Assembly (NCBI RefSeq): GCF_900142605.1
Contig: NZ_FRBL01000015.1
Location: 35,432 to 99,431 of the forward strand
DNA from: Chitinophaga jiangningensis
Lineage (GTDB): Bacteria; Bacteroidota; Bacteroidia; Chitinophagales; Chitinophagaceae
Direction of reading: 5' to 3'
DNA: 64,000 nucleotides
Shown: one piece after another, positions 23,681-33,066 of the stretch
Position numbering within the stretch: position 1 is the first letter of the stretch
Layout of the letters: each line of letters begins with the position of its first letter
Notes under the pieces: generated by a model
Databases searched by the model: none
Seen by the model: the letters and a program-made list of their open reading frames with translations, nothing else
What the model was told of the DNA's origin: nothing
Position numbers and translations under genes: made by a program

Positions 23681-25021
23681 TTAACGCTTACGTTTAGGCT
23701 TGGCGCCTCTCTTTTTAGGCTTGCCGTACTTCAGCATCATCTTATCTGTATGACTAACCTTCTTGTTCACCTTCTGATTCTTCGCCAGCTTCTCATGAAA
23801 CGCAGGTCCGAAGTCTTCCAGCTTAGGCATTTTTACCAATATATTACGCATCTGCACCTTTGGCTTCTCCTCCTCCGTCAATACATCGGATATCTCCAGG
23901 TCCGCCGGCAAAGCCACTTCCGGGATCTGGTAGTTCATCAGGCCTTCAATCGCTGCCAGCTGCTCCACTTCTGAATCCTTCGTCAGCAATATGGCGATAC
24001 CCTTTTTATCAGCACGGCCGGTACGACCAATTCGGTGAATATAATTCTCCGGTACATCCGGGGTGTCAAAGTTGATGACATGCGTCACCTCGGCAATATC
24101 CAGCCCCCTGGCGATGATATCCGTGGCAATCAGGAACCGGTAATTGCCGGCCTGGAACTGATTGACGGTATTAAAACGATGGTTCTGCTCCTTATTACTG
24201 TGAATCACACCAATTTTTTCGGGAAACTGCTCGTTGAGCGAAGTGTACAGCTCATCGGCCAGCGCCTTGGTGCCCGTGAAGATCAGCGTTTTGGTCATGG
24301 TTACATCCTGGGTGATCAGCTGCTTCAGCAGATTCAACTTGGTATTGAAGTTAGGAATGCGGTACACCCGCTGGTCTATATTCTCCAAAGGAGTACCGGC
24401 AGGAGCCGCCTCAATACGGGCAGGATTTTCAAAGTGCGTTTCGATCAGCTTCTCCACATCCTCTGTGATGGTAGCGGAAAACAGCAGGTTCTGACGTCTC
24501 TCCGGTAACAGATCCATAATATTCTGTATCTGCGTGCGGAATCCCAGGTTCAGCATTTCATCCATCTCATCAATCACCAGCCGCTTGATGCCTTTCATCT
24601 TCACGGCGCCGCTGAGGATTACATCGTATAGGCGGCCGGGTGTGGCCACGATAATATCTGTTTTTTCCTTCGCCGCTGCCATCTGCGGGTTCATGTTCAC
24701 CCCACCATAAAGGCCCAGCACTTCCACACTCATGTAGGTAGTCAGCTTTTTGATGGACTCCACTACCTGCACCACCAGCTCCCTGGTAGGCACCAGGATC
24801 AGCATCTGCGGATGTTTTTCTTTGGAAAATTTGAAAAGGCGCAGCGTAGGTAACAGGTAGGCAAATGTTTTACCGGTTCCGGTTTGTGCAATGCCACACA
24901 CATCCTGGCCGGACATGATCACGGAAAACGCACGCTGCTGTATGGTGGTAGGTTGCTGGATGCCCAGGTCGTCCAGGGCATTGAGCAAAGATGAATTCAG
25001 GTTTAAATCACGAAAAGTCAT
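23681..25021 (-). CDS. DEAD-box ATP-dependent RNA helicase
   Basis: 446 residues from ATG 25021 (MTFRDLNLNSSLLNAL); the longer frame to 25069 lacks the family start. Two RecA-like domains: Q-motif (TTIQQRAF), motif I AQTGTGKT, motif II DEMD (a DEAD variant), motif III SAT, and HRIGRTGR as motif VI. The C-terminal tail (about 400-446) is basic (KKRGAKPKRKR) and probably binds RNA. Such proteins unwind structured RNA in ribosome assembly or cold adaptation. A TATCTTTG promoter box lies at 25045-25052 on the minus strand. Confidence 0.95.
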   Translation of the reverse strand: MTFRDLNLNSSLLNALDDLGIQQPTTIQQRAFSVIMSGQDVCGIAQTGTGKTFAYLLPTLRLFKFSKEKHPQMLILVPTRELVVQVVESIKKLTTYMSVEVLGLYGGVNMNPQMAAAKEKTDIIVATPGRLYDVILSGAVKMKGIKRLVIDEMDEMLNLGFRTQIQNIMDLLPERRQNLLFSATITEDVEKLIETHFENPARIEAAPAGTPLENIDQRVYRIPNFNTKLNLLKQLITQDVTMTKTLIFTGTKALADELYTSLNEQFPEKIGVIHSNKEQNHRFNTVNQFQAGNYRFLIATDIIARGLDIAEVTHVINFDTPDVPENYIHRIGRTGRADKKGIAILLTKDSEVEQLAAIEGLMNYQIPEVALPADLEISDVLTEEEKPKVQMRNILVKMPKLEDFGPAFHEKLAKNQKVNKKVSHTDKMMLKYGKPKKRGAKPKRKR

Positions 25022-25044
25022 TACGCTGCTATAAAAATGAATGG

Positions 25045-25052
25045 CAAAGATA
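25045..25052 (-). promoter_or_regulatory. Bacteroidota -7 box for the helicase gene
   Basis: TATCTTTG on the minus strand matches the TAnnTTTG consensus; its end is 24 bases before the helicase ATG at 25021. No clear -33 TTTG at the usual spacing. Confidence 0.45.
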
Positions 25053-25143
25053 AATATTTTCAGGCTCACCAGCGGCTTTCACCTGGTACTCCTGCTTTTT
25101 GGATGTAAATTCTTTCTAGCTTTATGCCATAATCAACTGGTCT

Positions 25144-26109
25144 ATGGCCCTACTGAAAAGAATTAATCCATTTTCGAAAACCAATGAAGACACCGGCCTG
25201 GGTGCCAACGCATCCGGTTATGGCGGCCGGTACATCAACCGCGACGGGAGCTTCAACCTCCGCCGCGAAGGCAATCATTTCTGGCATCGCTTCAGCATTT
25301 ATCACGCTCTGCTCAATGTTCCCGTGTGGCATTTCGTTACCTTCCTGCTGTTGTTTTACTTTGGGGTAAACCTGTTCTACACCGGCCTATACTGGATCAT
25401 AGGTCCGGAACAACTTCAGGGTGTGATCGGTAACACTGCCTGGCAGCGATTTAAAGAACTCTACTTCTTCAGCACAGAAACCTTTACCACCGTAGGTTAC
25501 GGCAGGGTTAACCCGGTAGGGGACGGAGCCAACTTTGTGGCCTCCATAGAAGCTATGACCGGCTTCCTCTCTTTTGCTATCGTTACAGGTTTGCTCTACG
25601 GCCGCTTTTCCCGCCCCCGTGCACACCTGCTCTTCAGCGATACGGCTGTCATTGCGCCTTACAAAGGCATCACCGGCCTCATGTTCCGACTGGTGTCACA
25701 TAAGGATGATCACGTGCTCACCGATGTGGTGATACAGGTCAGCCTGTCAATACTCGTAGAAGAAAACGGAGAACAACTGTACAGATATTATGACCTTCCA
25801 CTGGAAAGAAAGCGGGTAGACAACCTTTCCATGAACTGGACCGTTGTACACCCTATAAACGAGGAAAGTCCTTTACTGGGCCTCACCGCAACGGATTTGA
25901 AAAATGCGGATGTGGAATTATATGTGCTGGTGAGGGGATTCAATGATGTATATTCCAACACCGTGCAGCAGCGTACCTCTTATACGTTTGATGAGATCGA
26001 ATATAACCGGAAATTCATACCGATGTACCGGATGAGCAAAAACGGGGATTATACCATCCTGGATATACATAAACTAAGTGCCACGGAGGCAGCGGATTCC
26101 CAGGTCTAA
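25144..26109 (+). CDS. Inward-rectifier (KirBac-type) potassium channel
   Basis: 321 residues. An N-terminal slide-helix region (FWHRFSIYHALLNVPVWHF) leads to outer helix M1 (about 61-82), the pore helix and the selectivity filter TTVGYG at about 117-122, inner helix M2 (about 137-158), then a long beta-rich C-terminal Kir domain (DTAVIAPYKGITGLMFRLV, ILVEENGEQLYRYYDLPLE). This matches prokaryotic Kir channels of the inner membrane. A TAGCTTTA promoter-like box is at 25117-25124. Its stop overlaps the convergent symporter stop by 4 bp. Confidence 0.94.
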   Translation: MALLKRINPFSKTNEDTGLGANASGYGGRYINRDGSFNLRREGNHFWHRFSIYHALLNVPVWHFVTFLLLFYFGVNLFYTGLYWIIGPEQLQGVIGNTAWQRFKELYFFSTETFTTVGYGRVNPVGDGANFVASIEAMTGFLSFAIVTGLLYGRFSRPRAHLLFSDTAVIAPYKGITGLMFRLVSHKDDHVLTDVVIQVSLSILVEENGEQLYRYYDLPLERKRVDNLSMNWTVVHPINEESPLLGLTATDLKNADVELYVLVRGFNDVYSNTVQQRTSYTFDEIEYNRKFIPMYRMSKNGDYTILDIHKLSATEAADSQV

Positions 26110-27560
26110 GCCTTGGAATCCGCTCTGCGGCTGATCAGCAGCAGACCAATAAAAGTAAAGAAGCCATTTATTACGAGCAGTTCCAGCCCAATCTGGAATT
26201 TACCAAACAGTAGTTCCTGGTTGTTGTCCACCACCAGGCACAACAGCGGTGCAATCACACATACGACCGGCACCAGCTTATCGTTTACAATGCGCTTGCT
26301 GAAAATACCGAAGGTAAACAGCCCCAGCAAAGGACCGTAGGTATACGCGGCAATCTTCAGGATCACGCCGATCATGCTCTGGTTATCGATCCATTCAAAT
26401 ACCAGCACAAACAGCAGGAATACAAATGCCATGGTCAGGTGTACCCGCTGCCTTACCTTTTTCTGTTTAGCCGCATCCCAGTCAGGGCGGCGTTGTATCC
26501 CCAGGATATCAATACAGAAGGAAGACGTCAATGCCGTCATAGCACCATCTGCACTCGGAAATAACGCGGATATCAGGGCAATAATGAAGATCACGGAAAT
26601 CACCGGCGGCATGTGATGCAGCGCCAGCTCAGGGAATAATTTGTCGCCCGATGCGGTAACGCCCACCTGTGCACCGTACAGGTGCAGCAAGCCACCGAGG
26701 AACAGGAATAAGCCAATCACTACCAGCATAATGAAGCCGAGCGACACCACATTCTTCTGCGAATCCTTCATGGTGGTCACCGAAATATTTTTCTGCATCA
26801 TTTCCTGATCCAGACCGGTCATGGTAATGGTGATAAACGCTCCTGCAATAATCTGCTTCACAAAAAAGAGCTTGCTGTTAGGGTCCGTTTCAAAGATCCT
26901 GGTGAGCCCCCGTTCTCCCATGGCCTTAATACTCTCTCCAAAACTCAGGTCCATGGTATGGAGAATATAACCCACGCAGATGATCAGTCCGGCCAGCATA
27001 CAGGTAGTTTGCAGCGTATCAGTATACACAATGGTTTTAACTCCTCCCTCATACGTATATACGAGAATCATCACCAGGATGATCAGCGTAGTGACAATAA
27101 ACGGTACGCCGAAATTTTGCAGGATCGTTTCCTGCAGAATGCGTACCACGAGGAAGAGCCGCGCAGTAGCGCCCAGCGTCCTTGACAATATAAAGAAAGA
27201 TGCCCCTGTTTTATAGGAAGCCTTCCCAAACCTGGTGTTCAGGTAATTATAAATAGAGGTGAGCTGCAACCGGTAAAACAGCGGTATCAGCACGTAGGCG
27301 ATCGTGAGGTAGCCGATCAGGTAGCCCAGTGTAATCTGGAAATAGGTAAAGGCATCGCGGCCCACGGCCCCCGGTACACTTACAAACGTAACCCCGCTCA
27401 AGGAGGTGCCAATCATTCCAAATGCAACCAGCATCCAGTTGCTGTTGCGGTTTCCGATGAAAAAGGATTCGTTGTTTGAATTCCGCCCGGTATACCAGGC
27501 TACAATCAGCAGAATGACGAAATAAGCAACAACAAACGAAAATAATAAGGCTGGCGACAT
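26106..27560 (-). CDS. Sodium:solute symporter family transporter
   Basis: 484 residues with about thirteen membrane helices of the LeuT-fold SSS family: the N-terminal TGRNSNNESFFIGNRNSNWM and GMIGTSLSGVTFVSVPGAVG loops and GLDQEMMQKNISV in the middle are typical. The solute cannot be predicted from sequence; Bacteroidota relatives are annotated broadly for sugars, sialic acid or carboxylates. ATG 27560. It is divergent from the MarR-GNAT fusion gene, and a perfect palindrome lies between them, so the fusion protein may also control this symporter. Confidence 0.92.
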   Translation of the reverse strand: MSPALLFSFVVAYFVILLIVAWYTGRNSNNESFFIGNRNSNWMLVAFGMIGTSLSGVTFVSVPGAVGRDAFTYFQITLGYLIGYLTIAYVLIPLFYRLQLTSIYNYLNTRFGKASYKTGASFFILSRTLGATARLFLVVRILQETILQNFGVPFIVTTLIILVMILVYTYEGGVKTIVYTDTLQTTCMLAGLIICVGYILHTMDLSFGESIKAMGERGLTRIFETDPNSKLFFVKQIIAGAFITITMTGLDQEMMQKNISVTTMKDSQKNVVSLGFIMLVVIGLFLFLGGLLHLYGAQVGVTASGDKLFPELALHHMPPVISVIFIIALISALFPSADGAMTALTSSFCIDILGIQRRPDWDAAKQKKVRQRVHLTMAFVFLLFVLVFEWIDNQSMIGVILKIAAYTYGPLLGLFTFGIFSKRIVNDKLVPVVCVIAPLLCLVVDNNQELLFGKFQIGLELLVINGFFTFIGLLLISRRADSKA

Positions 27561-27581
27561 GTATCCAATTTAGTTAGCATT

Positions 27582-27589
27582 CAAATATA
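27582..27589 (-). promoter_or_regulatory. -7 box for the symporter gene
   Basis: TATATTTG on the minus strand fits TAnnTTTG, ending 22 bases before the symporter ATG at 27560. Confidence 0.45.
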
Positions 27590-27622
27590 TGCAAACAACG
27601 GTATTTTTCGCACTATTGATTA

Positions 27623-27635
27623 TTGACCTGGTCAA
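27623..27635. promoter_or_regulatory. Likely MarR-type operator
   Basis: TTGACC-T-GGTCAA is a perfect palindrome placed between the divergent symporter and MarR-GNAT genes, 27 bp before the latter. MarR-family proteins bind such sites, so auto-regulation is likely. Confidence 0.5.
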
Positions 27636-27662
27636 ATAAAAAATTTGCCGGTGTCAAATTAT

Positions 27663-28622
27663 ATGGCGATTTTTATTGATAAACAACTCGCTATGCCTGA
27701 TTTAAATAACATAGCCGATACCGTATCCGAATTCCACACGTTCTATGAAGCTGTTGCGGCAACGCTGAATGCACACCGCAGTACCCATTCACTTTCCGGT
27801 GCCGAAATCAGGATTCTCTCGGAAATCTCTGTAAACCAGCACCCGAATGCAGGACAGCTGGCAACGGCCACCAATACAGACCCCGGCTATCTCACGCGTA
27901 TCATCCGGTCGCTGGAGAAACAAGGCCTGGCAAGCCGCGCTCCGTCACGTACAGATGCCCGCAGCTTTGCTTTACATCTCACCGAACAAGGCAAAAATAC
28001 CCTGATTGACCTTCAGATGGCCTCCCGTGATAACGTGCTGCAATTACTCCAGCCGCTCAACGTAAGGCAGCAGGAGCAACTGGCTGCTGCCATGCTGGCC
28101 ATCCGCCAGCTGTTAAAAGGCGATGGCAACGGTACCCCGGAAGTCACCTACCGGCACCAGCTGCAGCCAGGTGACGTTGGCTACCTCATACACCTCCATG
28201 GTGGACTATACGCCCGCGAAGCCGGCTACAACGGAGAGTTTGAAGCACATGTATGTAAAACCTTTGCGGAGTTCCTGCCCGGTTACTCCCCCGCAAAAGA
28301 TCGTATAGTCCTGGCCGTAGCCAACGGTGAAATTGTTGGCTCCATCGCCATTGTGGGCGCTACCCGGCAGCTGGCCCAGCTGCGCTGGTTTATAGTGCAC
28401 CCTGATTACCGGGGCTTCGGCATCGGGAAACGGCTTCTGGCGGATGCCCTTGCCTTCTGCAAAGACAAACAATACCAAACCGTTTACCTGATGACTACCA
28501 GCATACAGGAACACGCCGGCGCCCTCTTTAAACAAAGTGGTTTCAGAAAAACAGGAGAGAAGCTGATGCAGCTGTGGGGACAGCAGCTCTATGAGCAGCG
28601 ATACGATATGGACCTGGTCTGA
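27663..28622 (+). CDS. MarR-GNAT fusion: winged-helix regulator with N-acetyltransferase domain
   Basis: 319 residues from ATG 27663 (MAIFIDKQLA); a TTG at 27645 and an ATG at 27693 are alternatives. The N-terminal 140 residues are a MarR winged helix (AEIRILSEISVNQHPNAGQL, TDPGYLTRIIRSLEKQGLA, SRTDARSFALHLTEQG). The C-terminal 160 residues are a GNAT acetyltransferase with the acetyl-CoA loop (WFIVHPDYRGFGIGKRLLADA). Such fusions are common as stand-alone regulators whose acetylation substrate is unknown. Located opposite the symporter gene across a short gap with a palindromic operator. Confidence 0.93.
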   Translation: MAIFIDKQLAMPDLNNIADTVSEFHTFYEAVAATLNAHRSTHSLSGAEIRILSEISVNQHPNAGQLATATNTDPGYLTRIIRSLEKQGLASRAPSRTDARSFALHLTEQGKNTLIDLQMASRDNVLQLLQPLNVRQQEQLAAAMLAIRQLLKGDGNGTPEVTYRHQLQPGDVGYLIHLHGGLYAREAGYNGEFEAHVCKTFAEFLPGYSPAKDRIVLAVANGEIVGSIAIVGATRQLAQLRWFIVHPDYRGFGIGKRLLADALAFCKDKQYQTVYLMTTSIQEHAGALFKQSGFRKTGEKLMQLWGQQLYEQRYDMDLV

Positions 28623-28643
28623 ATTTTCGGATAGCCCTGCCCG

Positions 28644-29102
28644 TTAGCTGTATTTATGGAGTAAAACGATTTGCCCCAGGTGATAGGCATCATGATCAAT
28701 CAGGCCCTGCATGTAGTAGATGGCCTGGTTATCCGTGCCCGGCAAGGTATCGAATAATTCCGCCTCAGGAAATTTACGGATAGTAGCCGCCGTAGTCCCG
28801 AAAGAATGCTCCAGCCGGCCCAGCGCACCATGCCAGTTGTCGGGCCCGTGATTTTCCGGTAAATAAAAATCCGGCAGGTCCCCATCCTGCTCCGGCGCTT
28901 CATTGTGCAGAAACCGGTCCACCCGCTGGTGCCACCAGATAATGTGATTTACGATCTGCCAGATACAATTGGAATCGCGGAATCGTTTTACAGCCGTATC
29001 AGCATCTACGCGGATCAGATGCTCCTTAAAAGTGACTCCTATCCATGGTTCACCGTTGTACAGTCTTTCCAGGGAATCGGCAACGTGTTTTGTAAATGAC
29101 AT
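28644..29102 (-). CDS. DinB family protein
   Basis: 152 residues, a four-helix bundle of the DinB/YfiT superfamily. The expected three metal-binding histidines are visible in NHIIWWHQRV (about 48-57) and DHDAYHLGQIVLLH at the end. These proteins are metal-dependent thiol transferases or of unknown role. ATG 29102. Convergent with the MarR-GNAT gene (21 bp gap) and divergent from the carboxylase gene (53 bp gap). Confidence 0.9.
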   Translation of the reverse strand: MSFTKHVADSLERLYNGEPWIGVTFKEHLIRVDADTAVKRFRDSNCIWQIVNHIIWWHQRVDRFLHNEAPEQDGDLPDFYLPENHGPDNWHGALGRLEHSFGTTAATIRKFPEAELFDTLPGTDNQAIYYMQGLIDHDAYHLGQIVLLHKYS

Positions 29103-29155
29103 ACCCGAAAGATTAAGGAATTGATTCTTGTTATTCGTAATTTACAAAAAATACC

Positions 29156-30799
29156 ATGGTTATGAATCAACAGGAACTGGAAAGCAACAAAAATGAAGAT
29201 GCCATCCGTCTGGCTGTCAGTACTATGAAGCAACGCCTGGGGGTGATCGAACAGGGAGGAGGTAAAAAAAGCCTCGAAAAAGTACGGCAGCGCGGTAAGC
29301 TTACCGCGCGCGAACGTATTGATTACCTGATCGACGACAACAGCACCTTTACCGAAATCGGCTCCTTCGCTGCGTACGACATGTACCCGGAATACGGGGG
29401 CTGCCCCGCTGCAGGCACTGTAGGTGGCATCGGCTATGTCAGCGGCCGCCAGTGCATGATCGTAGCCAACGACATGACGGTAAAGGCCGGCGCATGGTTT
29501 CCGCTCACCGGCAAAAAAAATCTTCGCCTGCAGGAAATCGCCATGGAAAATCACCTGCCCGTGATCTACCTGGTAGACAGTGCCGGCGTATTCCTGCCCA
29601 TGCAGGACGAAATCTTCCCGGACAAGGAACACTTTGGCCGTATTTTCCGCAACAATGCCCGCATGAGCGCAATGGGCATTACACAGATTGCCGCCGTAAT
29701 GGGTAGCTGCGTAGCTGGTGGCGCCTACCTCCCCATCATGAGCGATGAAGTACTCATGGTGGAAGGAAACGGCTCCATCTTCCTCGCCGGCCCCTACCTC
29801 GTTAAAGCCGCCATCGGCGAAGACGTAGATGCGGAAACGTTAGGCGGCGCCGTTACCCATACCGAAATCTCCGGTATCGCCGACTACAAATTTAAAACCG
29901 ATGAGGAATGCCTCGATCAGGTTAAACGCATCGTTAGTAAGCTGGGACATACGCCAGGCGCAGGCTTCGACCGCATTACCCCGGTGGCACCCGCCGTGCC
30001 GGCAGATAAAATCTACAGCATCCTGCCTACGGAAAGCACCAAACCCTACGACATGCTGGAACTCATCAAATGCATTGTAGATGGTTCCGAATTTGACCAG
30101 TACAAAGAGGACTACGGTAAAAGCATCATCTGTGGCTATGGCCGCGTAGATGGATGGGCCGTAGGCATCGTGGCCAACCAGCGTAAAATGGTGAAAAGCC
30201 GCAAAGGAGAAATGCAGATGGGCGGCGTGATCTACAACGACAGCGCCGATAAAGCTGCCCGTTTTATCATGAACTGCAACCAGAAAAAAATACCGCTCGT
30301 ATTCCTGCAGGATGTCACCGGCTTCATGGTAGGCAGCAGAAGCGAACATGCCGGTATTATTAAAGATGGCGCCAAACTGGTGAACGCCGTATCTAACTCC
30401 GTGGTGCCTAAAATCACCATCATCATTGGTAATTCCTACGGCGCTGGTAACTATGCCATGTGCGGAAAAGCCTATGATCCCCGCTTTATCTATGCCTGGC
30501 CCACCGCAAAAATCGCTGTGATGGGAGGGGAACAGGCCGCCAAAACATTATTACAGATCCAGGTAGCATCGCTCAAAGCCAAAGGCGAAGAAATCTCTCC
30601 GGAGGTGGAAAAAAAATTACTGGCAGATATCACCGAAAAGTATACTGCACAAACAACTCCTTATTACGCAGCCGCCAGGCTCTGGGTGGATGAGATCATC
30701 GACCCGGCCGACACACGGGCACGCATATCCGAAGGTATTAAAGCCGCCGAAAACGCTCCGGTTGAACAGCAGTTTAACGTAGGCGTATTCCAGGTTTAA
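29156..30799 (+). CDS. Acyl-CoA carboxylase beta subunit, methylcrotonyl-CoA carboxylase-like
   Basis: 547 residues, the normal length of a complete carboxyltransferase subunit. Carboxyltransferase N-domain (KLTARERIDYLIDDNSTF, YGGCPAAGTVGGIGYVSG, IYLVDSAGVFLPMQDEIFP) and C-domain (IPLVFLQDVTGFMVG, GNSYGAGNYAMCGKAYDPRF) are complete. The CPAAGTV and PMQDEIFPDKEHFGRIF stretches point to MCC-type rather than PCC-type subunits, hence leucine degradation, but the biotin-carrier/carboxylase partner is not adjacent, so the substrate is inferred. ATG 29156, or 29162 two codons later. The RNase HI gene follows 21 bp downstream. Confidence 0.93.
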   Translation: MVMNQQELESNKNEDAIRLAVSTMKQRLGVIEQGGGKKSLEKVRQRGKLTARERIDYLIDDNSTFTEIGSFAAYDMYPEYGGCPAAGTVGGIGYVSGRQCMIVANDMTVKAGAWFPLTGKKNLRLQEIAMENHLPVIYLVDSAGVFLPMQDEIFPDKEHFGRIFRNNARMSAMGITQIAAVMGSCVAGGAYLPIMSDEVLMVEGNGSIFLAGPYLVKAAIGEDVDAETLGGAVTHTEISGIADYKFKTDEECLDQVKRIVSKLGHTPGAGFDRITPVAPAVPADKIYSILPTESTKPYDMLELIKCIVDGSEFDQYKEDYGKSIICGYGRVDGWAVGIVANQRKMVKSRKGEMQMGGVIYNDSADKAARFIMNCNQKKIPLVFLQDVTGFMVGSRSEHAGIIKDGAKLVNAVSNSVVPKITIIIGNSYGAGNYAMCGKAYDPRFIYAWPTAKIAVMGGEQAAKTLLQIQVASLKAKGEEISPEVEKKLLADITEKYTAQTTPYYAAARLWVDEIIDPADTRARISEGIKAAENAPVEQQFNVGVFQV

Positions 30800-30820
30800 C
30801 GAAAACACTAACTTCGCCGC

Positions 30821-31282
30821 ATGGCTGAACTCATTATTTATACAGATGGTGCATCACGCGGTAACCCCGGCCCCGGCGGTTACGGCGTGATCCTCATCTG
30901 GGGAAACATCAGAAAGGAAATGTCGCAGGGATACCGCAAAACCACCAACAACCGGATGGAGTTGCTGGCGGTGATCACCGGACTGGAAGCCCTGAAGCGC
31001 GACGGACTGGAAGTCTCCATTTATACCGACAGTAAATATGTGGTCGACAGTATAGAAAAAGGATGGATATGGAGCTGGGTGAAAACCGGCTTCAAAGACA
31101 AAAAAAATAAAGATCTCTGGATGCGTTTTATCCCCCTGTACCGGAAACATAAAGTGAAGATGAACTGGGTAAAAGGCCACGCCAGTAATCCGTTTAACAA
31201 CCGTTGCGATGAACTGGCCACACAGGCAGCCGACAGCGGCAACTGGCTCGTAGACGCCGGCTTTGAAAGCGGTAACGGTTAA
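30821..31282 (+). CDS. rnhA: Ribonuclease HI
   Basis: 153 residues. Degrades the RNA strand of RNA-DNA hybrids in the cytoplasm. Catalytic acids are visible: Asp of IYTDGASRGNPGPGGYG (start), Glu of NNRMELLAVITGLEAL, Asp of SIYTDSKYVVDSI, and the late Asp of NNRCDELATQAA. Length fits the single-domain type without an N-terminal hybrid-binding domain. ATG 30821. It follows the carboxylase gene by 21 bp and may be cotranscribed. Confidence 0.96.
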   Translation: MAELIIYTDGASRGNPGPGGYGVILIWGNIRKEMSQGYRKTTNNRMELLAVITGLEALKRDGLEVSIYTDSKYVVDSIEKGWIWSWVKTGFKDKKNKDLWMRFIPLYRKHKVKMNWVKGHASNPFNNRCDELATQAADSGNWLVDAGFESGNG

Positions 31283-31305
31283 TCTCCTGCAAACAGAACC
31301 AATTT

Positions 31306-31343
31306 GATAGTTGAATTGTAGTTATTCCGACAATTCAACTATC
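31306..31343. promoter_or_regulatory. Perfect 14 bp hairpin abutting the transporter start codon
   Basis: GATAGTTGAATTGT (31306-31319) pairs with ACAATTCAACTATC (31330-31343) around a 10 nt loop, ending 4 bases before ATG 31348. It has no T tract, so it is more likely an operator or a translation-controlling leader hairpin than a terminator. Confidence 0.5.
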
Positions 31344-31347
31344 ACAT

Positions 31348-33066
31348 ATGTTCGAATGGCTGATTCACACCTTGCAGAAATACCCCGAAATAGCAGTCAT
31401 GCTAACGCTCATGATCGGCTATGGCATCGGGAAGATCCATATCAAAGGCTTTACCCTCGGCACTGTTACCGGTGTGCTACTCGCCGGAATCGCCATAGGC
31501 ACTTATCATATTCCCATTCCTGATGGTTCCAAGGCCATCTTTTTTCTCTTCTTCCTTTTTTGCACCGGTTACGGTATTGGACCACAGTTTTTTCAGGCAT
31601 TGAAAAAAGACGGGATGCCTATCGCCGCATTTTCGTTTATCGTATGTGTGTTCAGCCTGATGCTCTGCTGGGGCATTTCCACGCTGCTGCGTTTTGAAGT
31701 GGGCACCGCCGCTGGTTTTATGTCCGGCGCAAATACCTGCTCCGCTATCATTGGTGTGGCCTCAAATAGTATTAAGGACTTAAATATTTCCCAGGTAGAG
31801 AAAGACCGTTTCCTCGATCAGATTCCCGTGGCTTATGCAGTAACCTACATCTTCGGTACCGCCGGTACCAGCTGGTTCCTGTCGGTAATAGGCCCCTGGT
31901 TTATGAGTGGTAGTCGCGCCAAACTGATTGAAGAAACTAAGAAACTCGAAGCTGAACTTGCCGAAACCAGTAACGAGGAAGAGGAGGGAGGCATTAACAA
32001 TGCGTACGACCAGGTGTCGTTCCGCGCGTATTTGCTCAGTAAGGAAAGCGTGGGTGACGGCACTTCTGTATCCGGCCTCGAAGATATTTTAAAGAGCAAC
32101 AGCCGCATTTTATGGGTGCTGCGGGTGCGCAGGGAAGGTAAGTTGACACCGGTTTCACCGGATTTTATTTTACGTCCGGGAGATATAGTGGCAGTAGGCG
32201 GGCAGCGGGTAGCGGCCATCGGGGCGGATCCGCTGTTGGGTAAGGAAGTGGCGGATGTGGAACTGCTCACGTTTCCGGTACAGGATGTAACGGTTTACAT
32301 CCGCAATAAACAGGTATTGGGTCATCATATCCGGCATTTATCCGCCAATCCGGTGTTCCGCGGCATCAGTATCCGCAAGCTCACCAGGGCAGGCATAGAA
32401 ATTCCGTTATCGCCACTCACCACCTTCGTAAAAGGGGATGTGCTGGAACTGGTAGGCATCCAGGAAGATATTGACCGCGCCATTGCTTACCTGGGCTTCA
32501 AGGAAAAAACCGGTGTAGAAACGGATATCGTATACCTGGCAGGCGGTATTGTGGTAGGTACACTGGTAGGGGCGCTGAGCTTCCATATTGGTAAAGTACC
32601 TATCGAACTCAGTACCAGCGGCGGCTCCCTGATAGCGGGTTTATTTTTTGGCTGGCTGCGCAGTGCCCGGCCTACCTTTGGTTTTATACCTCCTTCTTCC
32701 CAGTGGGTGCTTACCAAACTGGGGCTACACGTGTTTATCGCTATTGTAGGGCTCACCTCCAGCGAAGGCTTTTTAACCGGCTTACGGCAGGAGGGGATTA
32801 CACTTTTCCTGGCGGGTATTGTGCTGAGCCTTACCCCGATGGTGCTGGCGCTGTTTCTTTCAAAATATGTTTTTAAGTTTCATCCGGCTGTGGGCCTGGG
32901 CGCCTGCGCAGGTGCCCATGACGAGTCCGCACCGCTGCTAGCCGTGCAGGACGCACTCAATAGCAAAGTGCCGGCATTAGGTTATACAGTGGCGTATGCG
33001 GTAGCAAATATCACACTTACCACCTCAGGGGTGATTATAGTGCTGCTGATGAGCCATGGCAGGTAA
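31348..33066 (+). CDS. AspT/YidE-type exchanger with two RCK_C domains
   Basis: 572 residues. About five membrane helices (MFEWLIHTLQKYPEIAVM onward), a central cytoplasmic region with two TrkA_C/RCK_C domains (ILRPGDIVAVGGQR, LVGIQEDIDRAIAYLG) and about five further helices. The GAHDESAPLLAVQDAL segment near the C-terminus is typical of the aspartate-alanine exchanger (AAEx) family. The substrate is probably an amino or dicarboxylic acid; aspartate:alanine exchange is the characterised example. An unusual strong hairpin immediately precedes the ATG. Confidence 0.92.
   Translation: MFEWLIHTLQKYPEIAVMLTLMIGYGIGKIHIKGFTLGTVTGVLLAGIAIGTYHIPIPDGSKAIFFLFFLFCTGYGIGPQFFQALKKDGMPIAAFSFIVCVFSLMLCWGISTLLRFEVGTAAGFMSGANTCSAIIGVASNSIKDLNISQVEKDRFLDQIPVAYAVTYIFGTAGTSWFLSVIGPWFMSGSRAKLIEETKKLEAELAETSNEEEEGGINNAYDQVSFRAYLLSKESVGDGTSVSGLEDILKSNSRILWVLRVRREGKLTPVSPDFILRPGDIVAVGGQRVAAIGADPLLGKEVADVELLTFPVQDVTVYIRNKQVLGHHIRHLSANPVFRGISIRKLTRAGIEIPLSPLTTFVKGDVLELVGIQEDIDRAIAYLGFKEKTGVETDIVYLAGGIVVGTLVGALSFHIGKVPIELSTSGGSLIAGLFFGWLRSARPTFGFIPPSSQWVLTKLGLHVFIAIVGLTSSEGFLTGLRQEGITLFLAGIVLSLTPMVLALFLSKYVFKFHPAVGLGACAGAHDESAPLLAVQDALNSKVPALGYTVAYAVANITLTTSGVIIVLLMSHGR

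Noticed and set aside
29840..30349. 169-codon minus-strand frame inside the carboxylase gene
   Set aside because: Antisense shadow of a fully conserved carboxyltransferase domain.
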